DNA from: Emcibacter sp. SYSU 3D8
GTDB lineage: Bacteria; Pseudomonadota; Alphaproteobacteria; SMXS01
DNA: 64,000 nucleotides
Assembly: GCF_039655875.1 (NCBI RefSeq)
Contig: NZ_JBBYXK010000001.1
Coordinates: forward strand, 682,001 to 746,000
Direction: 5' to 3'
The notes under the pieces were generated by a model. It saw only the letters and a list, made by a program, of their open reading frames with translations. It did no database searches and had not been told where the DNA came from. Of the stretch, positions 9,365 to 18,900 are shown piece after piece (position 1 is the stretch's first letter; each line of letters begins with the position of its first letter). The position numbers were made by a program, and so were the translations under genes.

Positions 9365-11197
9365 ATGGCGTTCGGGCGACGCTGGATGGTGCTGGCGCTG
9401 CTGCTGGCCGCATGCGGCGATTCAGACGCGCCCGCGCCGGAGGCGCCGCCGTCCCCGCCCTCTGCGGCAGCGCTCTACAAACAGCGTTGCGCGTCATGCC
9501 ACGACGGCGCCAAGGCAGCCGCAGCCTACGGCGACCGGTTCCGCCTCATGCGGCCCGAAGCGATCATGACCGCCATGGACGGAATCATGGCACGGCAGGC
9601 CGCCGGGCTGTCTTTAGCCCAGCGCGCATCGCTGGCCGAGTTCCTGGCCGGCAAGGAACTGGGGTTGCCCGCGAGCGAACCGCCGCCCCTGGCGTGCGAA
9701 GCGTGGCAGAACCGTATCGACGTCGACCGGCCGCCGCTTGGCACGGGCGTCGGGCTGGATTTCTCGAACACCCGCCTGACCGGCGCTGTGGCGCGCCTGG
9801 GCGCGGCGGAGCTGCCGCGCCTTGAGGTCAAATGGGCATTCGCTTTCCCGGGGGCGACGCGCGTGCTTGCCCAGCCAGCGATCGCAGGCGGCGCGGTGTT
9901 CACCGGCAGCGAGGACGGCACGCTGTTTGCCCTCGACGAGGCCGGCGGCTGTGTGCGCTGGACCTTCAGGGCGGACGCCGAGATACGTGCCGCCGCCGTG
10001 GTCAGCCCCTGGCAGCCGGGCGACCCGACGGCACAACCGGCGCTCTATTTTGGCGACGCCGCCGGCAACGCCTACCGGCTTGACGCCGCGACCGGCGTAC
10101 TCGTCTGGAAGGTCAGCGCCGACGATCATGCCAGCGCCGCCATTACCGGCACACCCGTGCTCCACGACGGCCGGCTCTATGTGCCGGTTGCCTCGACCGA
10201 GCAGGTGGCGGCAGCCGATCCCGACTATGAATGCTGCACCTTCCGCGGCAGTGTCGTGGCGCTCGACGCCGCGACGGGCAACCGCATCTGGACCAGCTGG
10301 CCGATCACCAGCGAGCCGCGGCTTACCGGTGACACCAACGCGGCCGGCACCCCGCTCTGGCAACCCGCCGGCGCAGCGATCCGGGGCAGTCCGGCGCTCG
10401 ACCCCGCGCGCAGGCGGCTCTATGTGGCGACCGGCGCCGGCTATACATCACCTGCCGCCGAATCCACCGACTCGGTCATCGCACTCGACCTGGACAGCGG
10501 CAAACAGCTGTGGCGGCATCAGGCCGTGCCGGGAGACGCCTGGACCATGTCGTGCCTGAGCAAGGACAAGACCAACTGCCCCGCCCCGAGCGGCACCGGC
10601 GCCGATTTCGCCGCGCCGCCGATGCTGGTCGCGCTGCCCGGCGGCAGGGATTTGGTTCTCGCAGCGCAGATATCGGGCCATATCCTGGCGCTCGACGCCC
10701 TGACTGGCGCAGCGGTGTGGCGGCGGAACGTGGGCGGCGTGCGCGGTGGCATGGCAGCGGACGGCACCATGCTCTACGCGCCGACGCGCACGGGCCTGCT
10801 CGCGCTCGATGCGGTAACCGGCGGACAGCACTGGTTCGCACCCACGCCCGACGCCTGCCAGCCAGAGCACAAGCCCGGTTGCGGCGGAGCGCTGATCGCG
10901 GCCGTCACCGCCCTCCCCGGTGCGGTTCTGGCCGGCGGACAGGACGGTCAGCTGCGCGCCTATGACGCCGCGAGCGGTGAGATCATCTGGTCGTTCGACA
11001 CGACAGCCGAGCAACCGACCCCGAACGGTGGATCGGTTCGCGGTGGCTCCATGCATGGCGGCGGGCCTACGGCCGCCTATGGCAGGCTGTTCGTGACGTC
11101 GGGCAGCTTGCTCGGCGGCCACATGGACGGTAATGCGCTGATCGTGTTCGAACCGGCACGGGACTACCAGCCGCGCCGGGCGCCCACCGGGGAATAG
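9365..11197 (+). CDS. Lipoprotein cytochrome c/PQQ-type beta-propeller dehydrogenase (polyvinyl alcohol dehydrogenase-like)
   Basis: A 610-residue exported protein. The signal peptide ends in a lipobox (ALLLAAC, Cys17), so it is probably a lipoprotein. A single c-type heme site CASCH (C42, C45, H46) comes first, followed by an eight-bladed quinoprotein-like propeller with repeated G-x-x-Y/F-A-L/Y-D-A-x-T-G-x-x-x-W motifs. This heme-then-propeller order matches cytochrome polyvinyl-alcohol dehydrogenases and related alcohol dehydrogenases. A vicinal Cys pair (ECC, near residue 289) recalls the disulfide beside PQQ in methanol dehydrogenase, although its position here differs. ATG 9365 follows AGGAGG. 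No pqq biosynthesis gene is in the window. Confidence 0.82.
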   Translation: MAFGRRWMVLALLLAACGDSDAPAPEAPPSPPSAAALYKQRCASCHDGAKAAAAYGDRFRLMRPEAIMTAMDGIMARQAAGLSLAQRASLAEFLAGKELGLPASEPPPLACEAWQNRIDVDRPPLGTGVGLDFSNTRLTGAVARLGAAELPRLEVKWAFAFPGATRVLAQPAIAGGAVFTGSEDGTLFALDEAGGCVRWTFRADAEIRAAAVVSPWQPGDPTAQPALYFGDAAGNAYRLDAATGVLVWKVSADDHASAAITGTPVLHDGRLYVPVASTEQVAAADPDYECCTFRGSVVALDAATGNRIWTSWPITSEPRLTGDTNAAGTPLWQPAGAAIRGSPALDPARRRLYVATGAGYTSPAAESTDSVIALDLDSGKQLWRHQAVPGDAWTMSCLSKDKTNCPAPSGTGADFAAPPMLVALPGGRDLVLAAQISGHILALDALTGAAVWRRNVGGVRGGMAADGTMLYAPTRTGLLALDAVTGGQHWFAPTPDACQPEHKPGCGGALIAAVTALPGAVLAGGQDGQLRAYDAASGEIIWSFDTTAEQPTPNGGSVRGGSMHGGGPTAAYGRLFVTSGSLLGGHMDGNALIVFEPARDYQPRRAPTGE

Positions 11198-11219
11198 GTC
11201 CGCTGGGACAGCTGGCCCG

Positions 11220-13073
11220 TCAGCGTGCCTTGCCAGCCTTGCGGTCGAGAATGGTGCGAATGCGCTCGGCCAGTTCCTCCTGCCGGTAGGGCTTGGGCAG
11301 CAGATCGAGCGGCTCCTCGCCGACGTCCACCTGCAGCGCCTCCAGATCGGTGTAGCCCGAGCTGAACAGCACCTGGATTTCAGGCCAACGTTCCTTGACC
11401 TCATTGGCCAGCTTGCGTCCGTTAAGGCCACCGGGCAGCACCATGTCGGTGAACAGCAGATCGAATGCGTGGTCGTGGTTCAGCGTCTCCAGCGCCTCGT
11501 GCGCATCGACGACCGGAACCACCTTGTACCCGAGACGCTTGAGCAAGGCCTCGACCGACGAGCGGACAAGGTCGTTGTCCTCGACGAACAGGATGCGTTC
11601 GCTGCCGCCGCGAAATTTCGGCCTGACCCGTTCAGGCTCGGCGGCCACCTCGCGCTGGATCGCCGCAGGCAGGTGGAGCGTCAAGGTCGTGCCCTGATTG
11701 ACCGTCGAGGCGATCCGCGCGCCGCCGCCAAGCTGCTTCATCAATCCGTAGATCATGCTGAGGCCAAGGCCGGTGCCCTTGCCCTGAGACTTCGTGGTGA
11801 AGAATGGCTCGAAAGCGCGCTGCACCACGTCGGGAGGCATGCCGGTGCCGGTATCGGCAACGGAAATGCAGACATACTGGCCTGGCGTCAGGTTGTCGCC
11901 GTTGCCATCGCCGTGCGCGGTGGCGACACTCTCGGACCGTGCATCGATGGTCAGATGCCCTCCCTCCGGCATGGCGTCGCGGGCATTCAGGCACAGGTTG
12001 AGAATACCGCTCTCGAGTTGTGCCTCGTCGGCCGTCGCCATGGGAAGGTTGGGCTCGATGGTTGTCGAAACCTCGATGTTCTCGCCCAGGGTCCGGCGCG
12101 CCAGCCCTTCGATACGGCGCAGCAACTGGCCCACATCCACGGGTTTGGTGCTCAGCGTCTGGCGACGGGCGAAGATCAGCAGGCGTCGGGTCAACTCGGC
12201 GCCGCGTTCGGCCGCCAGCAGGATGTAGCGGGCATTGTTGCGGACTTCTTCATCGGTTTCGTGACCGATCAACACTTCGGCATTGCCGATGATCACCTGC
12301 AACAGGTTGTTGATATCATGGGCAACGCCGCCGGTAAGTTGGCCCACTGCCTCCATCTTCTGCGACTGGAAGAGCTTCTCCTCCATCAGGCGCCTGTCGG
12401 TCATGTCGCGGATCGAGGCAAGCAAAGCGGGCCTTGCCTGCCAGTCGATGCGCGCGACCCGCACTTCCGCCCGCCGTTTGGCGCCGAGGCGCACGACCTC
12501 TATCTCGGTGACCTCGTCCTGACGCAGCGGAAAATCCAGCGATTTTCCAATCAGTTCGTCTTCGGTTTTGCCGAACAACTCCAGGGCGGCATTGTTGGCA
12601 AACTGCACGAGTTGTTCGGTGTCGGTGACAATCACCGCGTCCGGATTGGCGGAGATGATCGATTCAATCTGGCGCTGCGTGGTCTGGGCCTTGTAGCGCT
12701 CGATGGAATAGAGCAGGCCGCGCACCTGCACGCCGTAGCTGGGCGCGTTCTTCTCCACGTAATCCAGCGCGCCCTCGGCCAGTGCCTGCAGACGCAACTT
12801 GGGATCGTTGTCACCGGAATAGACGACGATCGCCACGGACTCGCTGACCCGTCGCAGCTGGCGGAAGGTTTCGATCCCCGTCGAATCCGGCAGGTTCAGG
12901 TCGAGGATGACCGCGTCGATGCGGGTTTCCTCCAGCACTTCGATCGCTCGTGTGAGGCGGTCGACGACCGTAATGTCGTGATCCGGCATCTCCGACAGAC
13001 GCTCGGCCGCAAGGTCGGCGTCGCCCGGATTATCTTCAACGAGCAGAAGCCGGAACTGCTCCTTCTTGACCAT
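11220..13073 (-). CDS. Receiver-PAS-histidine kinase-receiver hybrid
   Basis: About 617 residues. The N-terminal CheY-like receiver has phospho-acceptor D58 (VILDLNLP). A PAS domain covers about 135-225. The HisKA domain has H252 in GGVAHDINNLLQ and is followed by a HATPase (NLCLNARDAM, ADTGTGMP, GKGTGLGLSMIYG). A second receiver starts near 489, with D543 in FTDMVLPGG and the conserved Lys in LLPKPY. No membrane segment is seen, so it is cytoplasmic. It is last in a three-gene unit, 41 bp after the single receiver. ATG 13073 is preferred to GTG 13085 because a G-rich ribosome site precedes it. It probably takes phosphate from, or passes it to, the neighbouring proteins. Confidence 0.9.
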   Translation of the reverse strand: MVKKEQFRLLLVEDNPGDADLAAERLSEMPDHDITVVDRLTRAIEVLEETRIDAVILDLNLPDSTGIETFRQLRRVSESVAIVVYSGDNDPKLRLQALAEGALDYVEKNAPSYGVQVRGLLYSIERYKAQTTQRQIESIISANPDAVIVTDTEQLVQFANNAALELFGKTEDELIGKSLDFPLRQDEVTEIEVVRLGAKRRAEVRVARIDWQARPALLASIRDMTDRRLMEEKLFQSQKMEAVGQLTGGVAHDINNLLQVIIGNAEVLIGHETDEEVRNNARYILLAAERGAELTRRLLIFARRQTLSTKPVDVGQLLRRIEGLARRTLGENIEVSTTIEPNLPMATADEAQLESGILNLCLNARDAMPEGGHLTIDARSESVATAHGDGNGDNLTPGQYVCISVADTGTGMPPDVVQRAFEPFFTTKSQGKGTGLGLSMIYGLMKQLGGGARIASTVNQGTTLTLHLPAAIQREVAAEPERVRPKFRGGSERILFVEDNDLVRSSVEALLKRLGYKVVPVVDAHEALETLNHDHAFDLLFTDMVLPGGLNGRKLANEVKERWPEIQVLFSSGYTDLEALQVDVGEEPLDLLPKPYRQEELAERIRTILDRKAGKAR

Positions 13074-13114
13074 AAATACCCCCACCTCCCACGTAAATCA
13101 GGCGTCCAAAAATG

Positions 13115-13561
13115 CTATCCGGCAGTGTCGACTGTAACTTTCGGCAGCGTCGCGACGGCGAACCAAAACCCCTCGAGGGCCTGCACGACATCCTGGTATT
13201 TGCGGAAATCATCCGGCTTTGTAATGAAACAGTTTGCACCAAGTTGGTAGCTGGTCACCACATCGGATTCCGCGTCCGACGAGGTCAGAACCACGACAGG
13301 AATTTGTTTCAGGTCACGGTCGTGCTTGATTTTCGACAAGACCTGCCGGCCATCGATCTTGGGTAGGTTCAGGTCGAGCAGGATCAGATCCGGCAGAACG
13401 TGCCGCCGCGTGCTCGTGCGTCCGGTAAGCATATCGATGGCCTCCACCCCGTCCTGCGCCACGGACAACTCGACGTTGAGCCGGCTACTCAGGAAAGTCT
13501 CCCGGGTCAGCTCCACATCCGCCTCGTTGTCCTCGACAAGCAACACCTGGATAGGCTTCAT
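13115..13561 (-). CDS. Single-domain response regulator (Rcp1/CheY-like)
   Basis: 149 residues, receiver domain only. Acidic D11 is in LLVEDNEAD, the phospho-acceptor is D63 in LILLDLNLPKIDG, the Thr switch is in VVVLTSSDAE, and Lys is in FITKPDD. The sequence type is that of receivers paired with bacteriophytochrome-class kinases. Its ATG overlaps the kinase stop by 4 nt (ATGA at 13558-13561), so the two are translationally coupled. With no output domain it must act by protein contact or phosphotransfer. Confidence 0.92.
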   Translation of the reverse strand: MKPIQVLLVEDNEADVELTRETFLSSRLNVELSVAQDGVEAIDMLTGRTSTRRHVLPDLILLDLNLPKIDGRQVLSKIKHDRDLKQIPVVVLTSSDAESDVVTSYQLGANCFITKPDDFRKYQDVVQALEGFWFAVATLPKVTVDTAG

Positions 13562-16170
13562 GCAATACCTCGTTCTTCTGCAATCGGCAGGGAGAAATAG
13601 AACACCGTCCCTTCCCCGACAGTCGATGACAACCAAATAGCGCCGCCGTGGCGTTCGACAATCTTCTTTGCAATCGCCAGGCCTATTCCGTTGCCTTCGT
13701 ATTCATCCCGGCCATGGAGCCGCTGGAACATCTGGAATATACGCTCCGAATACTGATTTTCGATGCCGATCCCATTATCCCGCACGGCGAACAGCCAGGC
13801 GCCGTCTGACCGTGTAGCATCAATTATGATCGAAGGAGAACGGTCTGGCGCGCGAAACTTGATCGCGTTGCCGATAAGGTTCTGGAACAGCTGGCCCAGT
13901 TGAACCTCGTCCGCCGCTACAACCGGCAGTATTCCTGCCGTTACCTGGGCATTGCTCTCGCGGATCGTCGGCGTCATGGCGCGGATCACGTTTTTGACAA
14001 CCTTGGCCGAATCGACCGGCTCCAGCGGTTTGCCCTGGGTGCCGACGCGCGACAGGGCCAGCAGGTCGCTGACCAGCCGCTGCATGCGCCGGGCGCCGTC
14101 GACGATGTAACCGACATATTTGTCGGCCCGCTCGTCCAGCTTGCCGCCATAGCGTTCGGCCAGCAGTTCCGTATAGCTGGCAACCATGCGCAGCGGCTCG
14201 CGCAGATCGTGGGAGGCGACATAGGCAAACTGCTCTAGCTCGGCATTCGACCGCTCGAGATCCCGCGTCTTGGCCAGCAACGCCGCCGCGGCCCTGTTGC
14301 GCTCGCTGACATCGAGAACCGCCGCGAGCACCAGCAGACCGGTTTCCGTGCGGATCGGCGCCAGATTGATCTCGACCGCGAACTCGCTGCCGTCCTTGCG
14401 CCTTCCGCGCAGTTCCCGATCAACGCCGATGGGCCGTGCCGAAGGATCGGCGAGAAATGACCTCACATGCTCCGGGTGCCCGGCACGAACCCTGTCCGGC
14501 ACCAGCACTTCGATGCGCTGGCCGATCAGTTCGTCGGCTTCATAGCCGAAATTGCGTGCGATCTGAGAATTCGACAGCATGATCGTGCCGCTCTCGTCGA
14601 TCATGATCATGCCGCTGGGCGACGCCTCGAACGCCATCTGGAACTTGGCCTGCAGCTGCCGCTTCTCGGATACGTCCGACAGCATGGCGACTGCGCCGAT
14701 CAGGTCACCGGTCGGACCGCGCACCGGCGAGACCCGTGCCTCCAGCAGCAGCCGCCGGCCGTCCTTGGCCAAATGAACGACTTCCACATCGTGGAAGCCG
14801 CCGCCACTGGCGATTATCTCGAGATTTTCCCGGTAGTCCCCCTGCCTGTCCTCGGCCACAAGCATTCGGGAAGACTTGCCGAGCACCTCCTCGGCCGTAT
14901 AGCCGTAGAGCGCCTCGGCAGCCGGATTCCAGCCGGTGACGATACCCTCGGGCGTCGTCGCGATCACGGCGTCTTCCGAGGATTCGAGCGCGGCCGCGAA
15001 CATGCTCTCGCGCTGCGCGTAATGCTGGAACGCGCGCGCCAGCACACCGACCTCTCCGGGCGCATCGACCGGAAGCTGACCGGTCCCGCCGGAACGGAGG
15101 CTGTTGACAGCGTCGGTCATGCGCCGCACCGGCTGCGCCAGGGAGCGAGCCAGCCCGATGGCCACGATCACGGCCAGCGCCGTGGCCAGCGCACCGGCGA
15201 CCAGCGCCGACTGGCGGATCGGCGCCATGGCGCTGACGATCTGTTCATAAGGCACCGCCTTGATCACGGTGAGTGACGGTCCCCCGGCCAGCCGCGTGGC
15301 GACGTGGGCCACGGCATATGGCTCACCGCCCAGGCTGGTCTTCTGGCTTCCTGCGCCGGAGCCGGCCCGGATTCCAGGCATGTCGCTCTGTATCCGGAAG
15401 CGGCGGCCGAATTCGAAACCGAATTCGCGCCGGCGATCGGTGTGAATCAGATAATCGCCATCCTCGTTGACCACGAACAATCTGGCGCCATCGGTCATCG
15501 ACGCCCGCAGGTCGGCGAACGCCGAGCGCATGTCCAGATTGATCAGGATAAGTCCGAACGGCCTGCCGGCCGGCGTGAAGATCGGCGTACCCGTGCGCAG
15601 GACCGGCATGACGGGCATGGCAACGGAGCCGCCCTCGTGGTTGAGGTCGACACGTGACACATAAACCTGGCCATCCGGCAGCGCCAACGTATCGGGCACG
15701 AACGGTCGACCGCCCTTGCGCTGCAGTTCTTCCTCGGGTACGCGCCGGACGGCGCCGCCGTCGCCCAGCCGGTCGACCCGGATGATTTCCCTGCCGCCGT
15801 CCGCAACTCCGATCAGGCGTATCTTCACGTAATTCGGCTTGGACCTGGCCATCGACTCGAACAGTTCCGCCACCTGATCCTTCCAGGCCTCCTCGGCGAT
15901 GCCGGTTTCAGGATCGCGTCCGCCCGCCAGGCGGCCGCGCATGACGCCGTCCACACCAGCGGCGCCGCGCAGCACCAGCGTATCGGCGCGGGCGCTGAGG
16001 GCATAGGCGTCGAGCCGGTTCGCGAGCAGCCCGGTAGACGTTTCCAGCCGGCGCATTTCGACGGGCACAACGGATTCGTCGAGATCACGATAGATGAAGG
16101 CACTGACGATGAGCGCCGTCGCGGCCACGAGCACAACCATGGCCAGCATCAACTGCCGGGAAAATGTCAC
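13558..16170 (-). CDS. Membrane sensor histidine kinase (periplasmic sensor-HAMP-PAS-PAS-HisKA-HATPase)
   Basis: 870 residues. A first membrane helix lies at about 8-27, then a large periplasmic sensor region (about 30-300, double-Cache-like), a second helix near 310-335 (ALVAGALATALAVIVAIGLA), a HAMP, two PAS/PAC domains, HisKA with H654 in YVASHDLREPLRM, and a HATPase with VRDNGIGI and GNGIGLAIAKKIVERHGG. The SHDLREPLR-type dimerisation domain is that of phytochrome-like kinases that phosphorylate Rcp1-type receivers, which fits the overlapping downstream gene. The start is GTG 16170. The ligand is unknown. Confidence 0.88.
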   Translation of the reverse strand: MTFSRQLMLAMVVLVAATALIVSAFIYRDLDESVVPVEMRRLETSTGLLANRLDAYALSARADTLVLRGAAGVDGVMRGRLAGGRDPETGIAEEAWKDQVAELFESMARSKPNYVKIRLIGVADGGREIIRVDRLGDGGAVRRVPEEELQRKGGRPFVPDTLALPDGQVYVSRVDLNHEGGSVAMPVMPVLRTGTPIFTPAGRPFGLILINLDMRSAFADLRASMTDGARLFVVNEDGDYLIHTDRRREFGFEFGRRFRIQSDMPGIRAGSGAGSQKTSLGGEPYAVAHVATRLAGGPSLTVIKAVPYEQIVSAMAPIRQSALVAGALATALAVIVAIGLARSLAQPVRRMTDAVNSLRSGGTGQLPVDAPGEVGVLARAFQHYAQRESMFAAALESSEDAVIATTPEGIVTGWNPAAEALYGYTAEEVLGKSSRMLVAEDRQGDYRENLEIIASGGGFHDVEVVHLAKDGRRLLLEARVSPVRGPTGDLIGAVAMLSDVSEKRQLQAKFQMAFEASPSGMIMIDESGTIMLSNSQIARNFGYEADELIGQRIEVLVPDRVRAGHPEHVRSFLADPSARPIGVDRELRGRRKDGSEFAVEINLAPIRTETGLLVLAAVLDVSERNRAAAALLAKTRDLERSNAELEQFAYVASHDLREPLRMVASYTELLAERYGGKLDERADKYVGYIVDGARRMQRLVSDLLALSRVGTQGKPLEPVDSAKVVKNVIRAMTPTIRESNAQVTAGILPVVAADEVQLGQLFQNLIGNAIKFRAPDRSPSIIIDATRSDGAWLFAVRDNGIGIENQYSERIFQMFQRLHGRDEYEGNGIGLAIAKKIVERHGGAIWLSSTVGEGTVFYFSLPIAEERGIA

Positions 16171-16464
16171 CGGCGCTCGCCCGGCCGCTGATGCGCCAGC
16201 CGAGTGCGCCGCGTAATCGGGTCAGGAATAGCCCCGCCGGCAGTGTCCAGAGATCGAATCATAGCCCCACAAAGGGCCCCACTCGCCGAACCGGAAGCCT
16301 TTCCTGCGCGCGGTGACGCCCCCACCCCCCTGATAGCCCCAATACAGGCAACGGTACTCTCATACGCTGCGTGGAACAACAAGCAGACGTGAAGAATTCA
16401 ACCGCAGGATGCAGGTCGTCTTCGCCCCGGCCGGCCGTACATGACCGGCTTGACTTGGGCCTCT
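16171..16464. other. Intergenic region upstream of the sensor kinase
   Basis: About 294 bp between the kinase start and the amidohydrolase stop, both genes on the minus strand. It probably holds the promoter of the signalling operon. I see no convincing gene, hairpin terminator or repeat. A minus-strand frame with a TTG start at 16382 overlaps the kinase start by a GTGA, but its peptide looks non-coding. Confidence 0.4.
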
Positions 16465-18162
16465 CTATTCCGCCGCCAGCCGGCCCGCTTGCGGCACACG
16501 TCCCCGGCGCAGCAGGCGCCCCGGCAACGCCCCCGCCGGATCGACCTGGTCGATGCCGTTCCGCCGCAACATGGTCCCGTTGACGATAACCGCGTCGATG
16601 CCTACAGCGTCCGATTGCAGACGGTCGGCCCCGCCGGGCAGATCATGGACGCGCTTGATCGGCGCCGCGGCAATGGTCGACGGGTCGAAAACCACCACAT
16701 CGGCGGGCAGTCCGATCTCGAGCCGGCCGCGGTCGTCGATGCCGAATACCTCGGCCGGACGGGACGTCAGCGCCCGCACCCCCTGTTCGATGGTCAGCAC
16801 GCCCTTCTCGCGCACCCAGTGGCTGAGCAGATGGGTCGAGAAGCAGGCGTCGCAGAGCTGGCTGGCATGAGCGCCGGCGTCGGACAGGCCCAGCACCGTA
16901 TTGGGATCGAGCAGCATCTCGCCGATGGCGTCCTCGTCGGTGTTCAGCACGGCGGTGCGGAAGCGGGCCTTGAGATCGGTCTTCAGCGCCATATCGAATG
17001 CCAGATCCGTCGGGTCTGCGCCGAGCTCGCGGGCGACCTCGGCCAGGTTGCGCTCCTCCAGCGCCGGTTCGGGCGGATAGACGGCGATGGTGGTACGGTC
17101 CGCCCAGCCGACAAGCACCGGGATCAGGGTGTCACGCACCTGCTGGCGCCACGCCGGATCGGCGTATTTCGCCAGCCGCGCCGCGCGGGTGCCTGCACCC
17201 AGTTCGGAGAACATGGGCATGGCCTCGAACGGGAACGGCGCCTCGAACTGGAATTCGAAATTGAGCGGCCGGCACGCCACCTGGGGCACGATCCGGAGAC
17301 CTTCCTCGGCCAACTCGGCGGTGCGATCCAGCTGCTTGCGGTGGCCGCCGGGGCCAAACAGCCCGGTCAGCATGGCGGTCCAGCTGATCTGCCGGCCGGT
17401 GCGCCGGGCAATGGGCGCCAGTTCCTTGAGGTAAAAGCCGGGCCCCACATTGACCTGAAGCATGCCGCCCACATCGCCCACCGGGCTTGCCAGTTCCTCG
17501 ATCTCGTCGATTTCGGCCAGCCGGCTGGGCACGGGTTTGCCGTTATAGCCCCAATGGGTGATCGCCTTGGATGTCGAGAACCCCACCGCGCCGGCTTCCA
17601 GCCCCTCGCGGACAAGCTCGCGCATCTGCGCCACTTCCTCGGGTGTCGCGGCGCGCTCGACGGCATCCTCGCCCATCACATACATGCGCAGCGGCGTATG
17701 ACCGAGCAGCACGCCCATATTGATGGCCATGCCGTGGCGCTCGAGGGCGTCGAGATATTCGGGAAAGGTCTCGAAACCCCAGTCGTCGCCCAAGCCCTTC
17801 TCGAGCGCGTCAAGCGACATGCCCTCAACATTCTCCAGAGTCTGGAGGATCAGCCGGCGATGGTCCGGCCGGGTGGGCGCGATACCGAAGCCGCAATTGC
17901 CGACCACGGCGGTGGTGACACCGTGCCAGGGCGAGATGGTCAGCATGCGGTCCCACAACACCTGGGCATCGTAATGGGTATGGATGTCGACAAAGCCGGG
18001 GCAAACCATCTTGCCGGTGGCGTCGACCACCATGCGGCCGTCCTCGGGCGCATCGCCCAGCGCAACGACTTGCCCATCCCTGATTCCCACGTCGCCCCGG
18101 TAACGCGGCGCGCCGGTGCCATCCACGATAGTGCCGCCAACGATCTTGATGTCGTAGCTCAT
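16465..18162 (-). CDS. N-acyl-D-amino-acid deacylase family amidohydrolase
   Basis: 565 residues, D-aminoacylase type. The metal-binding H-x-H is in GFVDIHTHYDAQVLWD and is followed by the family marker VVGNCGFGIAP. A later metal-ligand region is LSDAGAHASQLCD, and the C-terminal composite beta domain has EIGLPADVVVFD. Such enzymes hydrolyse N-acyl-D-amino acids or related amides, using one or two Zn ions. The long insert with QISWTAM and PLNFEFQFEAPFPFE is typical of environmental members whose substrate is unproven. ATG 18162 follows GGGAG. Confidence 0.85.
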   Translation of the reverse strand: MSYDIKIVGGTIVDGTGAPRYRGDVGIRDGQVVALGDAPEDGRMVVDATGKMVCPGFVDIHTHYDAQVLWDRMLTISPWHGVTTAVVGNCGFGIAPTRPDHRRLILQTLENVEGMSLDALEKGLGDDWGFETFPEYLDALERHGMAINMGVLLGHTPLRMYVMGEDAVERAATPEEVAQMRELVREGLEAGAVGFSTSKAITHWGYNGKPVPSRLAEIDEIEELASPVGDVGGMLQVNVGPGFYLKELAPIARRTGRQISWTAMLTGLFGPGGHRKQLDRTAELAEEGLRIVPQVACRPLNFEFQFEAPFPFEAMPMFSELGAGTRAARLAKYADPAWRQQVRDTLIPVLVGWADRTTIAVYPPEPALEERNLAEVARELGADPTDLAFDMALKTDLKARFRTAVLNTDEDAIGEMLLDPNTVLGLSDAGAHASQLCDACFSTHLLSHWVREKGVLTIEQGVRALTSRPAEVFGIDDRGRLEIGLPADVVVFDPSTIAAAPIKRVHDLPGGADRLQSDAVGIDAVIVNGTMLRRNGIDQVDPAGALPGRLLRRGRVPQAGRLAAE

Positions 18163-18237
18163 GCCAAATCTCCCATTTGCCGCGATTAAAGCAGGGGTGC
18201 AGGTCGATGTCGAGGCGGCGTTACCGCCCGGTCCGTC

Positions 18238-18900
18238 TCATACCGGCCAGGTCTGGCGGGTATAGGCGCTGTCCCAGAACATCCACTCATACTGCACCGA
18301 ACGGATGAACGCCTGGGTCATCCCGGCGACGGCCTTCGGCGACGCATGCAGTGCCAGCCTGTCGGTAATGTCGATGACCCGCCTGACCGCCGCCGCGAAT
18401 TCCTCGCTGGCATAGGCATCGATCCAGGCCCGGTAGGGATTGTCCGGCGTGGCGCGGTCGTGGACCGTGTTGCCCACCTCCTCATAGACCCAGAAGCAGG
18501 GCAACACGGCGGCGACAGCTTCTTCGAAACTTGCCTGATGTGCAGCGGCGATGAGGAAATTGATGTAACCGAGACAGGTCGGCGACGGCTCGGCCGCGTC
18601 GATCACCGAGCGGTCAAGCCCGTATTCCTTGAAGACGCTCTCATGGAGCGAGCGCTCGACCACCAATGCCACCTGCGCCGCCTGGGCGAACTCCAGCATC
18701 ATGTCGGTTTCCGGGGCGCGCGCCGCCAGCAGCGACAGGGCCCGCGAGTAGCCGTCGAGGTAGAGGCTGTCCTGCAGCATATAGAACTGGAACGTCTCGC
18801 GCGGCAGCGTGCCCGCCGCGAGATCGCGGTTGAACGGCAGATCGAGAATCGCCCGGCGCAGCGGTAACGCCTGCTGCCAGACACCTTCGCAGAATGACAT
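18238..18900 (-). CDS. tenA: TenA-family thiaminase II/aminopyrimidine aminohydrolase
   Basis: 220 residues, the normal family length. The catalytic residues known from Bacillus TenA appear at the same numbers: D44 (MLQDSLYL), nucleophile C135 (LPCFWVYEEVG) and E205 (QYEWMF). The enzyme salvages HMP by hydrolysing base-degraded thiamine pyrimidines. ATG 18900 follows AGAGAGGA; the frame is open to 19041 but the extension has no homologous look. No THI-box is visible upstream, unlike thiC in this window, so the gene is probably not riboswitch controlled. Confidence 0.9.
   Translation of the reverse strand: MSFCEGVWQQALPLRRAILDLPFNRDLAAGTLPRETFQFYMLQDSLYLDGYSRALSLLAARAPETDMMLEFAQAAQVALVVERSLHESVFKEYGLDRSVIDAAEPSPTCLGYINFLIAAAHQASFEEAVAAVLPCFWVYEEVGNTVHDRATPDNPYRAWIDAYASEEFAAAVRRVIDITDRLALHASPKAVAGMTQAFIRSVQYEWMFWDSAYTRQTWPV

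Noticed and set aside
16167-16382. A 71-codon minus-strand frame overlapping the start of the sensor kinase
   Set aside because: TTG start without a ribosome site and an unstructured translation. The GTGA overlap is probably chance.
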